DNA of 64,000 bases from Ooceraea biroi (taxonomy: Eukaryota; Arthropoda; Insecta; Hymenoptera; Formicidae), in the NCBI RefSeq assembly GCF_003672135.1, contig NC_039514.1, positions 15,506,057-15,570,056 on the forward strand, written 5' to 3'. Below, in pieces: positions 12,201-25,500 of this stretch; position 1 is the first letter of the stretch, and each line of letters starts with the position of its first letter. The notes under the pieces were generated by a model. That model saw nothing but the letters and a program-made list of their open reading frames with translations. It was not told the DNA's origin and made no database searches. A program made the translations under genes and the position numbers.

Positions 12201-14553
12201 TCGATCTCGATAACATCGTGCGTACAAAAGTGAACGTAGAATTACGCATTAATTCTCGAGAAGCGAGAACTTTTCGGGTGCTCCTTCTCGCCTACGATAT
12301 GTTTCATCACAGTTGCGTGCGCATATAATAATTCAAACATAATAATACGATGATAGTTATACATACAAGACAATGAACTGTGCCGTCATGCATTGTACAC
12401 GACATTCGCATAACTATGCGGTAATTACGCGTCGAACATTTTTGCGACAGCATCACGTGCTGGTGAACTAAACGAAGATTTCGTGCGATAAATAAGGCGT
12501 AGCGCTACATCTCACTAAAAGTAATCTAGCAAGGTGTAGACATGTCTCATGAAGTTCTCAATCAAACAAAGAAAGGCCAGTTCGATCGAAATGTTTTAAG
12601 CTTACGTAAACCCGTCGAATGAACTCTTTCCTTAAGAAATGTACGCTTTAAATTAAAGCTTAAATGTAGACGACTTTAATTGCCAATGCTAAAATCAGAC
12701 CGGATCGCATCCGATCCGCGTGTAAAATACTATTACATTACTATTATGTTAATCTATAATAAATTATTTACATCATTATTTTAACGCACTCGGTGTAGTA
12801 ATGTATACTCGGTAATGACTTCTAACAAGCAACAATGATCTTTTTGCCACGTGAGTTGCGTGCGTAGCAATAACCAAGTTCGCCAGCTGCTTACGAAAGC
12901 TCTGAACGAAAGTGTTACAATATCAGAAAAATAGAAACGCGATTGATTTCCGAAGTTTGTCATGTCTCTAAATAATATTAATAATGCCGTCAAGAGCTGA
13001 AAGATTGTATCTTTCATGTGTCGTTACATCTATCTATTGCACCGAATGAAAGATTTAATAATATAATGCCAGAGAGAACACATCAGTATCATCATTTTTA
13101 TACTCTGTACAAATTATATCACAATTTTTATCGAAATGATATCTATATCACTTATAACACTTGCGTTCAGAATTATATGTATATGTACAAACTCTCTATT
13201 TATTACCTAAGACACCAAGGCCCAATAATACATTTCAAAATACTAGATTCTCAGTATTGCGCGTCTAGCTGATGTCTGTCCCTATTGGAACGCGAATTAC
13301 ATACGTATATGTACTTTTCTCGCTACTAAGACTCCGACGCTAAGTCCTATTGCTTTATAAATAACTGATATGGAATTAATTGACTCCGTGTGTGGTTTGT
13401 TATAGTCGAAAGTGAGAAGTTAAAGGCTTTCAAAGAGAAGAAGAAAGAGAAAAAGCTAATGCCAATCGTATAATAAATACCGACGCGTTAAACGCAAAAA
13501 GCCTTACTTTCTTCCTCCTTGATTCTAAGTTGCTCACTTATAAGCTTCAACTACTTATATAAGAACTTCCAGAATCGCAACTTGAATCGCATTACTAGCT
13601 GTGTGAATATTTCCTATGTCATCTATTGCTACATTCGTAATCTCGAGATTCTTGACACGTTGATACTTGTCAATAAAAAATCTGTACAGTATAAACATCA
13701 TATAATAATAATAATATTAATTGTAACTGTGGGAAGATTTCATCTTCCCTAAATGTTTGTGCATGCTTGATCTTATATATCGTAATTCGTGTATAATAAA
13801 ACTAGCCTTCGTGAACTTAATAAAAGTAGCGAAATTAATTTCAGTTGACAAAAAAATATAAGTCAAAATTCATGATGAATGCAAGTAAATGTAAATGTAA
13901 ATAGATATAAATATAAGTAGATACGTAAATACAAGTAAATATAATAAGTTGATCGAAAATATCTAATTAAAGAAAAAAAAAAATTTTAGTTGAAAATTGT
14001 GAACCGGTAAAAATCGTGCTAGGCATAATTCAAAATAGAATGTAACGAATCAAGTAGATTAAAAAAATGTAAATGGATATAATAATATCGATTAAAACAT
14101 ACCCATGAGAAATGATTCTCGCTACTGGTATCATTCAACCAAGTAATAGAAACTTGAAGACTGACGTATCAATTTTCTAAAAATTCTCGTTCTAGCTCGC
14201 GTCGAGAAGAGAACATACGTCGTCGGATATGCAAATCTTATCAATCGCCAATCTATAACTGCAAGGCCATGTAGACATTTGTACCGAAATCATTCGTGAT
14301 TTCATCATTCAGCTTAGGTATCAATATTTCCTTTCTATAAGCAACTACCTCACCGGATTTTCTTCTTCATAATTTCTTCTTAATTATAACTTCTCGATTA
14401 CAACTTCTTGGTGTTTCAAATATGAAGAATAAACGATTCTCTCTCTCTTTCTAGTGAACTCTGTCGAATATTTATCGCGGGGATTTATAATTATTCGGAG
14501 ACACGTACTAATACATTAACGATCAATGCCGAAGCTGCAAGAGCTTACCGTTA
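9293..14553. other. Intergenic / Smurf 3' UTR, no gene seen
   Basis: These 5.3 kb of AT-rich sequence lie between the THOC1 start and the Smurf stop. No conserved protein, tRNA or transposon end was recognised. A short TAA/ATA microsatellite sits near 9880-9900. The THOC1 promoter must lie in the first few hundred bases. Much of the rest is plausibly a long Smurf 3' UTR, because Smurf reads toward it, but no decisive poly(A) signal was identified. Confidence 0.5.
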
Positions 14554-17500
14554 TTATTCAACAGCAAAGCCACAGGTTTCCTCAACCGCCTGCGTAAGCT
14601 TATCGAGCATCTTCTGATAGGTCGGATAATTCTGTGGTATGTCTATCCTATTGAAACAAGTATGCGCTTTTGGTAGATTTTCACTCGGGGCGTCAACTGC
14701 GTGGATTGTGAAAAGCCGCGGACCCGCTGCTCCCGTTGATCCTACGCGATCAAACGTAATATGCAACACAATTATACATGAATGTAACGCTGAATTTTGA
14801 ATGCGCTTTTGAAAGTGTTTTTAGCTTATATTAAATTATTTGACATATTCGATATAATATTTAAGCTGACATTAATTAAATAAATATATTTGTTACCTTG
14901 CAAAGCTTTGAATCCTTGCAACGGCACTCTGGAGCTGCCGGTGACGAACTGAAGCAATCTCGCCCTCATTTCTTCACCGTACGATTCGACTATCTGCCAG
15001 AACCATTGCACGACCGGTGTATCGGGCGTGCAATGCTTCAGCCGTGTGTGCATCTTCCAATCGTTTATGTCGATCGTGCCCAAACCCCCAATGACTAACT
15101 CGAGTTCGCGCTCATCGAAGGGTCTCAGTAACAGGGGAGGAATCAACTCGTGAAATCCTTTCTGCAACGCCAAGAACTGCTGCTCGATACCGCGCATGAA
15201 TCGATAGTTCACGTATAGACGGACGTATTCTCTCTTGTTTTCTTCCGTCACTGGTATATCTTTACCGCCCGGCTTCAACTCGTGATTCTTCAACACGCCG
15301 AAACTGCTGTGCTCCACGGAGAACGTAGCGTCCAGTACGCCGTCTATACTGTTTTCTCTGGTAAAGTGTGTAATAAATTAACAAAAGACACACACACACA
15401 CACACACACGTGTGTGTGTACACACATAGATTTAATGAGATTGTGTCGAAACTTGAAACGATAAATTAATAAATTTGTCTTAAAAGAAAATGTATGCGTT
15501 CTACTCACAGCATCCATGTAAGACTCCTATGTAATTCTGGATCGACCCCCTCTATATCGCTCAATGTTATAGCTTTGTTAAGCAACATTTTGTAGAACGG
15601 TGTCGTGAAACCACCGTCGATGTGATGGCCGTGGAAAACGGCGATGCCGATGATCCTCCCGGCGAAATGAAAGTACGACAAGTGTTCGGGATTTATCCCC
15701 GAATCCGGATTAATTTGAAGTGTATAATTATCGTCCCTCGAATACTGAAAGAGCCCATATTGCGGATTCAGCATCTCATGGGACAACAGATACAGCCATT
15801 CGCGCGCTACGCCGCCATAGTCGAGCCCCTCCTCGCCGCGGAATTTGACCATGAGTCTCTTGCGCATATCTTTCGGACGCATTTTCATTATCAGTCTGTA
15901 TGACTCCTGCAAAGATAAGGAATACCTTGCTTAGAAGTTACGTTGATGTGATATAATGTATTCTAAAAGAAACTTATATATTTGAAAGCACATTTATTTA
16001 TGTGCATACGTATTTGAGAATAACTCACCTCGAATATCTCGTTCCTCGACACCTCCAATCTACAGTGACCGCTTTGAGGCTGAAGGGCATTCAGTTCTGC
16101 TCGAAGACACTTCAATTTTGCTACTAAATCACGTTTATACTTTGGGAGAAGCTCATTGTCCATAAGCTCCTTCGGTAATTCTGACACGGTTTGAGCATTT
16201 TGGGTTAGCGCGCTTTCCACTGAAACGCAAGAGAGAACAATTCGTTACGCACGAGTACCTTTAACGCCGTTCACAAAAAAAGAGCTGTAATTTTTACAAA
16301 AATGCGCCCTGATAAACAAGATTCTCCGGAAGTGAAATGGCATCCTATCGAAGAGACGGAACAAGCAAGACTGATTGCCAACCAAGATTTAAGCGCCACA
16401 CAGATAGACGCATTTGCAGATAAGATAAAAGTGTAAGAAGTACGCGAATGTTCTTTTGTTTTTTTATTTCATATGGAAATAAATAGATTATGCGATCCAC
16501 GTATCGTGTAGCCGTTATCACATGTGCAAGACGCGTACGAATGAAAGATGTGAGCGCAAACTCTTCAGGCATTCCATATTGCGTGTTCGTGATGTAACGT
16601 CTTCCTTCTTACTTCTTCAAACAACAAGAAACACGTTATTTCAAGAAATCTTGCTATCACTCACTCGTCGGAGAATTGTTGTTGCTTCCATTTTCATTTC
16701 TCGTTGGCTGCTGTGGTGTGTTGGACGGAACCATCGGCGAACTCGTGGTATCCGTCTCGGCAGTTTCGCTCGTCACAGAATTGTTTACATTAGTCGGAGC
16801 GTGATTGCTCGTATTATTATTTTGTCTCCTACTGTTGGCAGAATAATAATTTTGTGCACATTGACATATCATATTAGGTTGTTCATTAAGTTCTGCGGTT
16901 TTCTTGATAGATAGCGTTTGTCCATTGAAAAAGATAGCATGCATCGCCTGAACCGCGGATTGCCGCGTACTCCGTGACAGGTTCGACAACGCTCGACATT
17001 TCGCCAGAGTCTTTGTTGTGTTTTGACGTGTTGCGTGTACGCGCTATTCATTGAAAATGGAGGATCAAAAGGTGCATTTTCGGCACATTTTGCTATTTTT
17101 TTTCCGCAAAGGAGTAAAAGCGACGGACGCACAACGTGAGATATGTGGCGTGTACGGGGACTCGGCCATAAGCGCTGACACCTGTCAGCGTTGGTTTGCG
17201 CGCTTTCGTTCCGGAGATGTGAACGTCTCCGATGCTGCTCGCTCCGGTCGTCCATCCACCACTGACGACGACCAAATCGTGGCCGCAATCAAAGCAGACC
17301 GACACCTGACGACGCGAGAGATCGCGGAGCGCTTCGACATCGCCCATACAACGGTTGCGCAGCGATTAAAACGGTTTGGGATGTCGAAAAAAGCAGATGT
17401 TTGGGTCCCTCACGAGCTCACCGAAAAGAACATTTTGGACCGCGTCATGATCTGTGAATCCCTGCTGAAATGGAACTCGCTGAAGGCCTTTCTCAAACGG

Positions 17501-20500
17501 GTGGTCACGGGAGATGAAAAATGGGTGGTATATAACAACATTCGACGCGAGCGGTCATGGTGCGGTCCGGGTGAGTCGTCACAATCGGTTGCCAAAGCGG
17601 ATTCGCATCCGAAGAAAGTGATGCTGAGCGTGTGATGGGATTGGCGAGGCGTCCTGTACTTCGAGCTGCTTCCGCGCGGTCAGACCATCGACGCCGAGAA
17701 GCATTGCGCTCAGTTAGAAAAATTGAAGCAGGCAGTGGCGGAGAAGCGGCCGGAATTGGCGCACAGGAAGGGCGTTGTCTTCCACCACGACAACGCCAAA
17801 CCACACACTGCTTTGGTGACCAAGAAGAAGTTGAAGTGATTTGGCTGGGAAGTCATGCAGCACCCACCGTACTCCCCAGACCTTGCGCCGTCGGATTACC
17901 ATCTGTTCCGGTCACTCCAAAACAATCTCGACGGGCAGCGCTTTAATTCAGTGGACGATATTCAAACGTACTTGAAGGACTTTTTCGCGCAGAAGTCGCG
18001 CGACTTCTACAAACGCGGCATTATGTCCCTTCCAGAACGTTGGCAGAAGGTGGTCGATCAAGATGGACAATACATTCTAGATTGAATAAATGTGTAAGTA
18101 CAATAGATTTATGTTTTAATTTAGGGCAAAAAAACCGCAGAACTTAATGAACAACCTAATATATTGACACGTACAGAAAAGGTTTAACAACACACAGTAC
18201 TCACTTCAACAGATTGCTGATAATTTGGCTGGACAGCCGAGGATCGGTAAATTGCGTTGTCCTGTTGTTGTGATCCACGAAGTACACCCGTCCGCTGTGC
18301 GTCTGTCTCATTTCCCATCCGCTGGGAAGGGGACCGAGCTCATTCGCCAACTCGTTGGCTTGCAAATCACGCGGTATCCTCGGATCGTGCCAGGTAGAGG
18401 ATCCAGTTGGTACGTGATAAAAGTACACCTGGCCCTGCTGCGTTTTCCTCATTTCTACGTAACAGAGAATCAACACTCGTATTCTCGCCGTATTTTCTAA
18501 GTAACTCGTACATAAAATACCCATTTCTCTAATTCCGTACCGTAGCCGCGCGGTAGATCCGGTGGTTGCGGAGGATCGGTTCGCCGGTCACCGCTCGACA
18601 TAACGCTATTTCTATTTCTGTTGCTGCGATTAAGCCGTCGCGCCTGGCCCCCGCCGTTAACACCACGCTCCGCCCTTCCGTTCATGCTTTGATTACCATT
18701 CTGTTCATCGGTAGTTCGAACGATGCGACGCTCTCTCGCGGACGATGCCGGCGTCGTCACGTTTCTCACGTTGTGCTGGTTCTGTTGCTGATTATTGCGA
18801 TTTTGCTGCTGCTGCTGCTGCGTCGGTGTATTACGCGGAGTGTTTTGCGCGGAACTATCTCGACTGGGAGTTTGACTGGGCGTCCCGTCATTCCACTCGG
18901 GTGACGCGTGCCTCGCCGGACTCTCTTCGTTCCTCACGTTCGGCGAGCTCGCGCTACTACTGGGTGACGTCGGTTCCGACGACGGCAACGCCGGTGGTTC
19001 CGGTGTTGTCGATATAATCGCATTGCTAGGCCTAAAATCACATTAAACGACGGATAATGATTTTACGTTCCAATTTTTGTGGCAAGAAAGACATCGACTA
19101 CTACCGAGCATTTGGACGGATCCACTGCGTGCTCTTCGTGTGATGATTTACGTAGTAAAGTCGACCGCTATGCGTTCTACGTTCTTCCCAACCGTCCGGC
19201 AAGTCATTCGGGCAACTTAAATCTCCAAGCACGTCGACCACGGCGTTATGCCCGACTGTGTTACTCACGGCACCATTGTGGCCGTCCCGTGACATCAGGG
19301 ATACTACAATCTGTCCCTTAACGACATCTGTGTCATCGGAGTGAGCTTTGCACAGATCCAACCGTTGATCTACAGATATATGCGTTACAATATAACATTA
19401 TTACAACATGCGAGATGATTTCCTTGCAATAAAACTGACGCACATAAAAAATGTAGAATGCAGATTCTAAAAAACGAGTCTGAGAAGATATAAAATTATA
19501 AATTATTTAATCAACTGTTATAAAGATCTCATTGCTTCTAGATTGAAGAAGATGAGTCTCGTGTATGCGTATAATGCAGACTTTGTAGTTAATTGTGATT
19601 TTAATTCTTAATGGAAATTATATTCAATAATATGTAAAATTAGCATGATAAATATATAAAATTAGCATGATAAATATATAAAATTAGCATGATAAATATA
19701 TAAAGTTAGCACAGAACATACATCCTGTATCTTTAAGTCTTTGGATGGTGTTCGATAATATGCGTACACATCCCAGAAAGCCACCGCCTTGCTTTTTATG
19801 AATCTTCCGATAATTCCACACAGATATAGTGATTCCATCGTTCTTTCCAATATATCTGTAAAAACGAGTAACAGTCACTTTTCTTTCTTATCAAATAATA
19901 TCAAAATAGTTTATATTGAAAATTAAAAAAAAATATTCACAGATCATAGTGCTGATTCCACTTGGGATCAAGGGTAGCTTTACAAGTGTCTGTACTATGA
20001 CACTGTCCAGAACCATCAACAGTTATCTTAGCGAAAGGATCTGGTAAGCCTAAAAAAGATATTGGATTACTCATTATAAGATCAGTCATTTATATTTGTA
20101 TGTTTCAAGCTCCTTGTAAAAAAGAACACTCACGAAATAAATCCTTCCTAGCAAGATTGCGGGCACATAAAACTGAAACATATCAAGGAAATGATAGTTG
20201 TATATAAAAAAAATTACATGTAAAGCACATAACTAAATATATGAATAACGTTATAATTCATACTAATAAATTATCAGCGGTAATTGCGCTACTCTCTTAA
20301 TAAAAAAAAATAAGAATAAAATTATTAGAAAGATATGTAAAACTAGAACCAAACATAAGCTAAATGTAATACACGTCGTCTCGCTTTTACAAGATATAAA
20401 ATTTTGCACATGAGTCAAATTTGGCGTCTCCATGGTATAATGGGAATCATATGCAATTATATATTCCATGTCAAATTGACAGAACATGCACGCTCCATCA

Positions 20501-21086
20501 ATGTCCCACGAGCCATGCCGAAGGCATCGAGGGTATCAAGAAAATAGCACATCAGTCTTAATGACTGTCCAGAATTGACGCTTTCATCGACCTCCCGGAG
20601 AGTGCTCGCGGTGGGGTCTCGAGCCAACCTCCGCGCCGAGGGAGTTGCCGCAAAACCGGAAGACGAGGCACGTTGTCGCTACATAGACAAGTCGCTCGCA
20701 CAAGGCTACACGGAGATCCGCTCGCGGACCTTTCGAGCCGGATCGTTCGACACTTCGCGTTGTCCGACGCGCGGCCCTTCTTCACCCACCCCGCGAGCAA
20801 CGGACACGGCGATCCGCGCGGGGCCATATTGAATAATGCACAACAAAAACAGGCCGAGCGTAGGCGAGATACTCTCGGTCGCACGCGTGAATCGCTACGG
20901 CGGCTCGCTGTAACGCTCGTTGATGGTCGACGGAACAGCCGACGGGACGCTCGAGGAACAACGATGACAAGAACGGCGACGATGAACGAGCACGATCACG
21001 AAGAAGACGACGACGATGACGCCACACTCACTTGTTAGACGAATCTTCATGGCCCCGTTCCTCCTGCTACCGCTCGGATTCGACAT
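14554..21086 (-). CDS. Smurf: E3 ubiquitin ligase Smurf (C2-WW-HECT, NEDD4 family)
   Basis: This is a ubiquitin ligase that marks BMP/TGF-beta pathway Smads and other proteins for degradation (family knowledge). Twelve exons join in phase: 21032-21086, 20134-20172, 19941-20049, 19722-19855, 19105-19369, 18541-19031, 18205-18454, 16665-16831, 16029-16219, 15509-15906, 14897-15357 and 14554-14741, giving 915 residues. The order is an N-terminal C2 domain (to about residue 140), WW1 (DLPDGWEERRTHSGRLYYVN), a low-complexity Ser/Pro/Gln linker with a poly-Q run, WW2 (GQVYFYHVPTGSSTWHDP), WW3 (GWEMRQTHSGRVYFVDHN), then a full HECT domain. The catalytic cysteine is in KAHTCFNRIDIP, at about residue 882. 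The C terminus AVEETCGFAVE is typical of SMURF1/2 and separates it from NEDD4 and Itch. Exon 8 encodes an insect-type Asn/Ser/Thr-rich spacer. A mariner lies in the intron upstream of exon 8. Confidence 0.95.
15389..15426. repeat. (CA)n/(GT)n microsatellite in a Smurf intron
   Basis: A run of CA dinucleotides turns directly into GT dinucleotides, making a small hairpin-capable repeat in the intron between HECT exons 10 and 11. Confidence 0.8.
16302..16436 (+). CDS. Possible 44-residue ORF antisense to Smurf intron
   Basis: An ATG-to-TAA frame encodes a mostly hydrophilic, acidic 44-residue peptide (start MRPDKQDSPEVKWHP, end DAFADKIKV) in a Smurf intron on the opposite strand. Codon use and composition look more gene-like than the surrounding DNA. 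I do not recognise it, and no splice partner or promoter is evident. It could be a nested small gene, the first exon of something larger, or chance. Confidence 0.25.
   Translation: MRPDKQDSPEVKWHPIEETEQARLIANQDLSATQIDAFADKIKV
16874..18159 (+). mobile_element. mariner transposon, complete ends, inactive
   Basis: This 1286-bp element is bounded by inverted repeats of about 30 bp beginning TTAGGTTGTTCATTAAG, and flanked by a TA duplication at 16872-16873 and 18160-18161. It sits in the Smurf intron between exons 7 and 8, only about 40 bp upstream of the start of exon 8. Size, ends and target site are typical of mariner. Its transposase frame is described separately. Confidence 0.95.
17057..18085 (+). 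pseudogene. mariner transposase, disabled by two nonsense codons
   Basis: A single frame of about 342 codons runs from the ATG at 17057 to the stop at 18083-18085 and aligns end to end with mariner transposases. It has the N-terminal paired HTH region (RKGVKATDAQREICGVYG and TTREIAERFDIAHTTVAQRL), the WVPHEL motif, and the DD34D catalytic residues in VTGDEKW, FHHDNAKPHTA and YSPDLAPSDYHLF. Two in-frame TGA codons interrupt it: 17633-17635 (in the position of a tryptophan of the SVWWDW block) and 17837-17839 (just before FGWEV). No frameshifts were seen, so decay looks limited to point mutation. It cannot make full-length transposase. Confidence 0.93.
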
Positions 21087-21649
21087 CCTGCACGCACATT
21101 TAACGTTCCGCACCGCGCATCGGTGCCTGCGACCAACGGCAAGTAAAGCGAAGCTTGCTGCGCTTGCACCAGGAACGCGCGATCAACGGCGGCGGTGCAC
21201 TACTCGCTCGCACTACCACACACGTACACACACACCCACACACTTGAAGGAACACGTATACACGCACGAGAGCGCGACAACCCCCCGCGTCGCACTATCG
21301 ACTCCGACTGATCTCGAATAGATCTCGAATTGCGCAAGGCGATGCTCATCATAGACCAACGAGTGATTAGATGGAGCATCGATAAGCGGCAAGATGGCTG
21401 TCCGAGCAGGCAAAATGGAAGCGGAGAAATGGGGCTCTGATTGGCTGCGCCATCTTGACTACCTTGTTCTTGAATGAGCTTCGTATGTAATTGGACGCTT
21501 TCAGATCAGATGAATTTTATACAGAGGTTCTTTTTTCCGTTCACGTAATTCGATTTTCTATTTTACAAATTTTACATTATTACATTATAGACTCTCAAAT
21601 TTAATCGTAACGTTAACAACAAATATCACAAAAGGTGCATTCGAAATAA
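21087..21649. promoter_or_regulatory. Smurf 5' region, GC-rich, no further gene
   Basis: The sequence upstream of the Smurf ATG is CpG-rich to about 21450, with a CA-rich stretch near 21220-21245, then becomes AT-rich. This looks like a 5' UTR and promoter of a housekeeping gene. No core promoter element was identified with confidence, and the first Smurf intron (20173-21031) is equally GC-rich. Confidence 0.4.
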
Positions 21650-22420
21650 CCCAGGCAGCACATGTTTAGCCTAATATATGTTTCTTAGACGTATCTAATG
21701 TCTAAGAAACATAAAGTACCATTTAAGAAACGGTTTAAATAGAAACCGTTTTTAGACCTCAATTTTAAAAACGTATTTTTCACCTTTCCACAGAAACGAA
21801 AAATGTGTTTTATTAAATTGATTTGAAATTATATAATTAATATAGAAAAAATAGTAATTTCTACTTACTTTGCGAGTATTCATTATTTTTACATCATACG
21901 TTTCAATGTGCTCGATTATGGAACAAGAGACAAAAATCAACACAAGCGTGTGCGATTCCCACCTCTGATTCACCAAGCGACCGATAGATGGCCAGGCCAG
22001 ACGTGACGTTCTCGCAAGTAACATTTGTTATCACCTTATAAATAACCATCCGGAAAACCGATCCAATACTCTTTTCTTCTTTTCTTATGAAACTTTTGAG
22101 ATCACTATTACTTGAAGTGATATTTCAAAGGAGTGAGATTCCACTACACGAAATTTAGAGAGTAATTCATGAAATATAAAAATCTAGTTTTTTACAAAAA
22201 TGTGACTTAACTCTGTCTATCTTTGAGGCACTGATATATAGAATTGATAAATATTTTTCTGATGGTTTCTGAAACGTTTTTTTGCCGAAAAAGAAACGTT
22301 TCTCCTAACGTTTTTTCGTTGGACATTTTTCTCCTAAATAAACGTTTTAATAAAATAGTCATGAAACGTTACGGCAAAACGTTTATGAAACGGTTTTGAA
22401 ACCAATATGTGCTGCCTGGG
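21650..22420. mobile_element. CCCAGGCAGCACA-ended element, copy 1
   Basis: This 771-bp element starts CCCAGGCAGCACATG and ends TGTGCTGCCTGGG. A related 721-bp copy lies at 30357-31077. Both contain the same internal 90-codon minus-strand frame (21752-22024 here), nearly unchanged, and A/T-rich repeats of AAACGTTT-like motifs near the right end. No transposase was recognised. The ends resemble two other families in the window (CCCAGATAGC and CCCAGCAAAC). Confidence 0.85.
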
Positions 22421-22503
22421 AAGAGACATAGTTCATGAAGCATATTGGGACCGATATTCGACAATCTAATTCTCTGCTAGACTTTTCTGAAATTGATGAT
22501 TCG

Positions 22504-25500
22504 TTATCGTGTCTTTGCTCGCATCCTCTCATTCTGTACTGCCGCGATCGCAGTGTCTATGTGCTCATTGATAAGAGGTATCGCCTGCTCGATAAGAAGC
22601 ACTTCCGCGGGCGAAATTTTTGGCAAGCCCAAGTTTCTCTTGATACCTTCCGGACCCAGCTGCACTTGGCTGGTGAAAAATCGGCAGATCGGTAGTACGT
22701 TCGATCGCGCGTAAGCGCAAGTGATAACGTGCTCGAATCCGCATAGACCAGACGCGAGGGCGATTATTAACTTTGCGGCAGCCGTGCCGGACGATAACGA
22801 TGGACCATCATCATCGACAGATTCCGTCGTCGCTTCGTCACCAGTGCGGAAGGATTGCAGCAGGGTTTTACGCTGCGCCTGATAATATAATTGGAACATA
22901 AATCGATGTATCGATATCTGTATAATTATAAATACAAATTATATCTCTATTACTCCATTTGCATACGTTCGTGAATTGATTGAACGGCACGGCTCGTGAT
23001 AGCAGCGGAACGATGGTGCGCGAGTCGGCGCCACCAGCCAATGGCACGGACATGCTCGTACCAGAGAGAAACCTGAGAGCGGCCACCAGCCTCCACGGGC
23101 ACATTTCCTGACGTTTGACGCGCCGCCTGACAAAGTGGACGTGAACTAGTTCGCTACGCTCGGTAATGATACATGATTCGTGTCCAAACTATTCATAAGG
23201 AAGCTTTCCCATGTAAACCTACTTTCGAACGAGTCATAGTGCGTTCGAAAGGGAAGGTAAAAATATTAATGTCGTGTTCGAGGGTTTGGGTGTATGAGCC
23301 TTGGTTTCGGAGAAATTTATATCTAAAAGTGAGCATTTTCCAGCGGTACGGAAAGTACCATGAATAGCTACAATTCGGCTAGTGAACTATTTTTTCACTA
23401 TAGCGATGGTAATTGCAGTTTCGAAAATTCTCTTTATTGCTTGTGCAGAATAAAAAATCCTTTTCCACGAATGAAGTATAGATAGAAAGAAAGTCCGCTC
23501 TACAGGACTTTATATTCAAAATGGAAAAAAGTTAGAAAAGACAAATGCAAGTTTTTAACTTTTTTCCATTTTGAATATAAAGTCCTGTAGAGCGAACTTT
23601 CTTTCTATCTATACTTCATTCGTGGAAAAGGATTTTTTATTCTGCACAAGCAATAAAGAGAATTTCGAAACTGCAATTACTATCGCTATAGTGAAAAAAT
23701 AGTTCACTAGCAACTCCAGCTTCCCCTTAAGGTGATCCTGGAGTTGCTAGTGAACTATTTTTTCACTATAGCGATGGTAATTGCAGTTTCGAAATTCTCT
23801 TTATTGCTTGTGCAGAATAAAAAATCCTTTTCCACGAATGAAGTATAGATAGAAAGAAAGTCCGCTCTACAGGACTTTATATTCAAAATGGAAAAAAGTT
23901 AAAAACTTGCATTTGTCTTTTCTAACTTTTTTCCATTTTGAATATAAAGTCCTGTAGAGCGGACTTTCTTTCTATTTGTACTTCATTCGTGGAAAAGGAT
24001 TTTTTATTCTGCACAAGCAATAAAGAGAATTTCGAAACTGCAATTACCATCGCTATAGTGAAAAAATAGTTCACTAGCAACTCCAGCTTCCCCTTAAGGT
24101 GATCCTGGAGTTGCTAGTGAACTATTTTTTCACTATAGCGATGGTAATTGCAGTTTCGAAAATTCTCTTTATTGCTTGTGCAGAATAAAAAATCCTTTTC
24201 CACGAATGAAGTATAGATAGAAAGAAAGTTCGCTCTACAGGACTTTATATTCAAAATGGAAAACAGTTAGAAAAGACAAATGCAAGTTTTTAACTTTTTT
24301 CCATTTTGAGTATAAAGTCCTGTAGAGCGGACTTTCTTTCTATCTATACTTCATTCGTGGAAAAGGATTTTTTATTCTGCACAAGCAATAAAGAGAATTT
24401 CGAAACTGCAATTACCATCGCTATAGTGAAAAAATAGTTCACTAGCAACTCCAGCTTCCCCTTAAGGTGATCCTGGAGTTGCTAGTGAACTATTTTTTCA
24501 CTATAGCGATGGTAATTGCAGTTTCGAAATTCTCTTTATTTCTTGTGCAGAATAAAAAATCCTTTTCCACAAATGAAGTATAGATAGAAAGAAAGTCCGC
24601 TCTATAGGACTTTATATTCAAAATGAAAAAAAGTTAGAAAAGACAAATGCAAGTTTTTAACTTTTTTCCATTTTGAGTATAAAGTCCTGTAGAGCGGACT
24701 TTCTTTCTATCTATACTTCATTCGTGGAAAAGGATTTTTTATTCTGCACAAGCAATAAAGAGAATTTCGAAACTGCAATTACCATCGCTATAGTGAAAAA
24801 ATAGTTCACTAGCAACTCCAGCTTCCCCTTAAGGTGATCCTGGAGTTGCTAGTGAACTATTTTTTCACTATAGCGATGGTAATTGCAGTTTCGAAATTCT
24901 CTTTATTGCTTGTGCAGAATAAAAAATCCTTTTCCACAAATGAAGTATAGATAGAAAGAAAGTCCGCTCTATAGGACTTTATATTCAAAATGAAAAAAAG
25001 TTAGAAAAGACAAATGCAAGTTTTTAACTTTTTTCCATTTTGAGTATAAAGTCCTGTAGAGCGGACTTTCTTTCTATCTATACTTCATTCGTGGAAAAGG
25101 ATTTTTTATTCTGCACAAGCAATAAAGAGAATTTCGAAACTGCAATTACCATCGCTATAGTGAAAAAATAGTTCACTAGCAACTCCAGCTTCCCCTTAAG
25201 GTGATCCTGGAGTTGCTAGTGAACTATTTTTTCACTATAGCGATGGTAATTGCAGTTTCGAAATTCTCTTTATTGCTTGTGCAGAATAAAAAATCCTTTT
25301 CCACGAATGAAGTATAGATAGAAAGAAAGTTCGCTCTATAGGACTTTATATTCAAAATGAAAAAAAGTTAGAAAAGACAAATGCAAGTTTTTAACTTTTT
25401 TCCATTTTGAATATAAAGTCCTGTAGAGCGGACTTTCTTTCTATCTATACTTCATTCGTGGAAAAGGATTTTTTATTCTGCACAAACAATAAAGAGAATT

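Noticed and set aside
18566..19017. Plus-strand ORFs across the Smurf linker
   Set aside because: They are antisense readings of a Ser/Pro/Gln-rich exon; the minus-strand frame carries WW-domain context and correct phases.
20575..21321. Several overlapping open frames in the GC-rich Smurf 5' region
   Set aside because: High GC content makes stop codons rare on both strands; none of the frames has a recognisable domain.
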